A stretch of 64,000 nt of DNA, taken from Meandrina meandrites. Lineage: Eukaryota; Cnidaria; Anthozoa; Scleractinia; Meandrinidae. The position numbers and the translations under genes are program-made. The DNA lies in contig OY855908.1 of the NCBI GenBank assembly GCA_963693305.1, positions 30,900,305 through 30,964,304 of the forward strand. Direction: 5' to 3'. This document shows positions 61,101 to 64,000 of this stretch, piece after piece. Every line of letters begins with the position of its first letter. The stretch's first letter is position 1. The notes beneath the pieces were generated by a model. That model worked only from the letters and a program-made list of their open reading frames with translations. It was not told the origin of the DNA and did not search any database.

Positions 61101-63424
61101 ATAAAAATTTTCCGTCAACTCACAAACGAAGGTTATTTTGATACTGTCGATCACCAAAGTCGGTTCTGAATGGATAAAGGATTTTCTTTGATTAAATCTC
61201 AACAACATCAAAAGTTTGTCTCAATGAGTTAATTTGTCAACTGACTAATGGGGGCAATGTTTTCTGTCAACAGTCGCAAGGGGTTCACAATTGGCTTAAA
61301 GCATCGTGGGGATTTTGACCGACCTTTTCTGCTCAAATTTGCTATAAAACCCTTGTTTAAACTAATAATTTTAGAACAACAAGAAAAAGAATCGACCAAT
61401 TTCTTAAAGAGGAACAAATTTTGATCGTTTCTAGCGCATTTTGGAAAAAAAATTAGCCTAGCGTATTTTAAGTTGTTAACTTTGACCCATTTCATCTAGG
61501 CCCAGAGACACCCATCGACACGTTTGGTACACTGGATAGTAATTATAGGCATAAACTGGACCATTATTTCAACACAGAAAAGATTCGTAGCTTTTCAAAT
61601 GACACTTAATCCCTGTAATACTTCCCCTTTAAGCGTCAATGGTCCGAAAGATGAAAACTTTTCAAACCACAAAACACCACAAAATGGTTTGGTTTTGAAC
61701 AGCTGCCGCCAAAGCCACGCATGCAGTGAGACAGCCATGGAGTGTACAATCGTGCAATGTCTCCCCATGAAAAGAGGAAAACGTCAACCTCAACAAGCTC
61801 GGAGCAGCCTAACAGTGTAATTCCTATAATTATGAAACGCCATGACTGTCACAGTGTATAACCGTTCTTATCATCACACATTTCCGTTCCACTCTGCTAG
61901 ACCCATTGTCTTTGATCGGCGCTCGTGTTCATTGAATGACGCATCGCGCGAAAAATCTCCAGTTTAGAAATGTTCTCATGACTAAACTACTTCATAAATT
62001 TGGATTTCCAACGCTTCACTTGGAAACCGTTGAAGCTGAAAGGCGGACCAGGCGAAGCATAGTTGTTTTCTTTTTTCAAATTCCATCTATTCACTTGGCT
62101 GTGAACTGTAAAGAGGTGATTTTACCTTCCTTTCTCCCTTTGCGTTATTAGATTTTGTTTCTTTGAGTGGAACGTTTTAGAGTTTTCCGTACTTGATTAT
62201 CTGTGTTCAAATGAAAGCAACACAAACAGTCCTTAGAATGTGTGATATTGTTTACTTGGGTCACCTGTTACTGGTGTTAAGTCAAACACCGATGATCGTG
62301 CAAGCTTTCCCTGCGGCGTTATGCATCCGTTGATTGATTCAAGTTTAAAAAAGGAGAGAGAATTGTTTGGTTTTTTTCCAGGGTTTTTCACATTTGTTTC
62401 CTCCTAAGTTGCTCTTTCAAAATCACAAAAGTGTTTGTTGATTTTTTTTCTACAGCACCATTTGTCATTCTGTCAACGAAATGACACCAAATATAAACAA
62501 TATACGGGAAAGAGTGATTGGTTCATTACCCAGGAAAAATAGAAAATAGCAGATCAACATACAAACCAGTTAAAACTGTTTCTTTTCAGGTATCCACAGC
62601 TAAAAACGTGCGAAAAACTTTATTAAGGGTTTCATTTATTTTTTCAATTTTTCTGAGACAAACGTTTGGTATCGTTAAGCATTTTTAGCCGTGTCAAGGT
62701 CTATTGAAATTAAGCACTTGAATTCCGCAACACGGACCACTAAACACTGTAACACCGGTAGCGTCCCTCATCGTTTATGCATTTCATCATTTTCAAACCT
62801 ATCATTCAACAGATATCTCCATAGCACCAGCAACCTAAGGCAAAAATAAACTTCATATGAAATATTGGAGCAATCCAAAGACGCATTGAGAGGTCTATAT
62901 CTCTCTTATTCCGTGGGCTTTTTGATCAAGTAGTTTACGACGAAGTATTAAGTCAAGTATACTCGAGTCTTGGGTAGCAACATTCGAGATATATTCAAGT
63001 TTAGTTGACTTTCTGTTCTCCAAACAATTAGACACCCGCTAGATATTTGTTTTAAAGTTTAGATAACACTGGTCTTGACACTGGTTAATAACGCTGTTAT
63101 TTACCGGTAGATTTGTATAAGCAACATGCACCTAGGCAAGATTCCTATGAAGCCAAGCGTGAACACAATGGCTGCCACGGTCCCCGCATTGAACAAAAGA
63201 GATACCATGAATTATTTACCGGTCGGCTCTCATAAAACTCCTTGTCGAACAATAGCAGTCGCATATAGCGGATAAGTTTGCACTGTAAAGGTGAGGGATA
63301 ACTTTTCTACCTTTGACTTTGTCTAGCTTTTGTGGTTCTGACTCACAAGAGATAAATTTTCTTATTGACTGATCAGACAAAATATAAGAACTTATTTACT
63401 TCGTGTTTTTTTCTAGGCTTAGCC
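58172..63424. other. Intergenic DNA
   Basis: About 5 kb without a convincing exon. It holds an inverted-repeat element at 59472-60613 and a poly-C run near 59918-59937. The open frames near 61229-61495 and 61524-61820 have no splice or domain support. Confidence 0.45.
59472..60613. mobile_element. 1.1-kb element with about 25-bp terminal inverted repeats
   Basis: The left end agggagcggtcattagttac, then tggggg, pairs with the right end cccccactaattaatgacca, then ctccct, with a few mismatches. An internal poly-C run lies at about 59918-59937. Near the right end, gggtcacaattttt is tandemly repeated. No transposase frame was seen. Confidence 0.65.
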
Positions 63425-63500
63425 ATGGATTTTAGGCTGGTCTTCTGTTCCCTTCTATTTGTGGTCGTCTCAGTGTCTGCCAAGTCAACACATCGAGGAA
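63425..63500 (+). CDS. Signal-peptide exon of a secreted protein (partial)
   Basis: The ATG at 63425 has a strong context (gccatgg). It starts MDFRLVFCSLLFVVVSVSA, a clear signal peptide, then KSTHRG, followed by a donor GTAAGT at 63501 in phase 1. Just upstream, ttttttctag ends at 63416, so this is probably the second exon, after a 5' UTR intron. The rest lies beyond the window and the product is unknown. Confidence 0.6.
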
Positions 63501-64000
63501 GTAAGTTGTTATATTCTTTGTCAGGGAGTTTATAATTTTAATATCAGTACAATCTTTTATAAAACGAGCTTCATTATTTGGCAAGATAGGTAAGTGAGCT
63601 GCTCTCAACTAAGCCGTTGTTTAAGAGGTGAAGAAATTCGACAAGAGCAGTAAAGCACCATTCTTAAAAATAGGAAGAGTAGAAACCTTAAGGTGAAACA
63701 AATAAGAAGATTGCTTAACACAATCTTCCTCGAACCATTTTTAATTTCAGTCGGTCTTTTTTTTAACTATATGTATACAAATTGGACGAGCGGTTTAAAA
63801 TATTTGATCCCAAAGCGGCGGAAAAAATGAACAGGTGCTTTATCTTTCTTCTCGCAAGGTCGTAGCGTAGAACAGGAAAAACATTCAAAATGTCAGTTGT
63901 CAGTAGTGTTCTAGTGTAACGTCTAGTGTGATTTAGTTCATTGGTATAAGTGTACGGTTTACCGAAATGTCTTTTGATTTAAGTGAATCGCAATTCTAGC
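63501..64000. other. Start of intron, runs off window
   Basis: No second coding exon was recognised before the window ends. Confidence 0.4.

Noticed and set aside
1..64000. CRISPR arrays, bacterial operons or phage
   Set aside because: Spliced genes, SINEs and a minicollagen show a cnidarian nuclear genome. No evenly spaced direct repeats with spacers were seen.

Overview
The window reads as a piece of an anthozoan (sea anemone or coral) genome, most likely a stony coral. It is AT-rich and intron-rich, carries tRNA-derived SINEs, inverted-repeat MITEs and microsatellites, and holds a clear minicollagen, a protein family of cnidarian stinging capsules. All gene models below were built by hand from splice sites. 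Each complete model closes in frame across every junction, but none has been tested against transcripts.

Region by region. (1) 3.1-16.5 kb (+): two tandem paralogues, each with four exons, an 8-codon first exon and the same 0/1/0 intron phases. They encode small secreted, basic, cysteine-containing proteins of 189 and 191 aa, with a beta-trefoil-like C-terminal half. I do not recognise a named family. (2) 18.4-27.1 kb (-): an 11-exon minicollagen of about 753 aa. It has a signal peptide, a propeptide ending in Lys-Arg, three minicollagen cysteine-rich domains, polyproline and a long interrupted collagen region built from duplicated phase 1-1 exons. (3) 31.7-38.3 kb (+): a 6-exon receptor of about 574 aa with a signal peptide, three Ig domains, one membrane helix and a TIR domain. 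This is the interleukin-1-receptor architecture, with an IL-1R-style BB loop. (4) 39.9-49.1 kb (+): two genes whose 5' ends (promoter-proximal DNA, signal-peptide exon and second exon) are duplicates but whose bodies differ. The first encodes a 107-aa protein with a minicollagen-type cysteine domain plus polyproline and no collagen. The second encodes a 225-aa SPARC-like protein (follistatin/Kazal plus EF-hand pair). (5) 51.1-58.2 kb (+): a complete 9-exon NEMP1/TMEM194-type nuclear envelope membrane protein. (6) 63.4 kb (+): the signal-peptide exon of a secreted protein that runs off the window.

Six of the seven genes encode proteins that enter the secretory pathway to leave the cell or sit in the plasma membrane. 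Three of them (minicollagen, CRD-polyproline, SPARC-like) are extracellular-matrix or capsule-type proteins. The most notable observations are the three-CRD extended minicollagen, the collagen-free CRD-polyproline protein, and the shared 5' exons joining that protein to a SPARC-like gene. The remaining sequence is intron and intergenic DNA with mobile-element debris.
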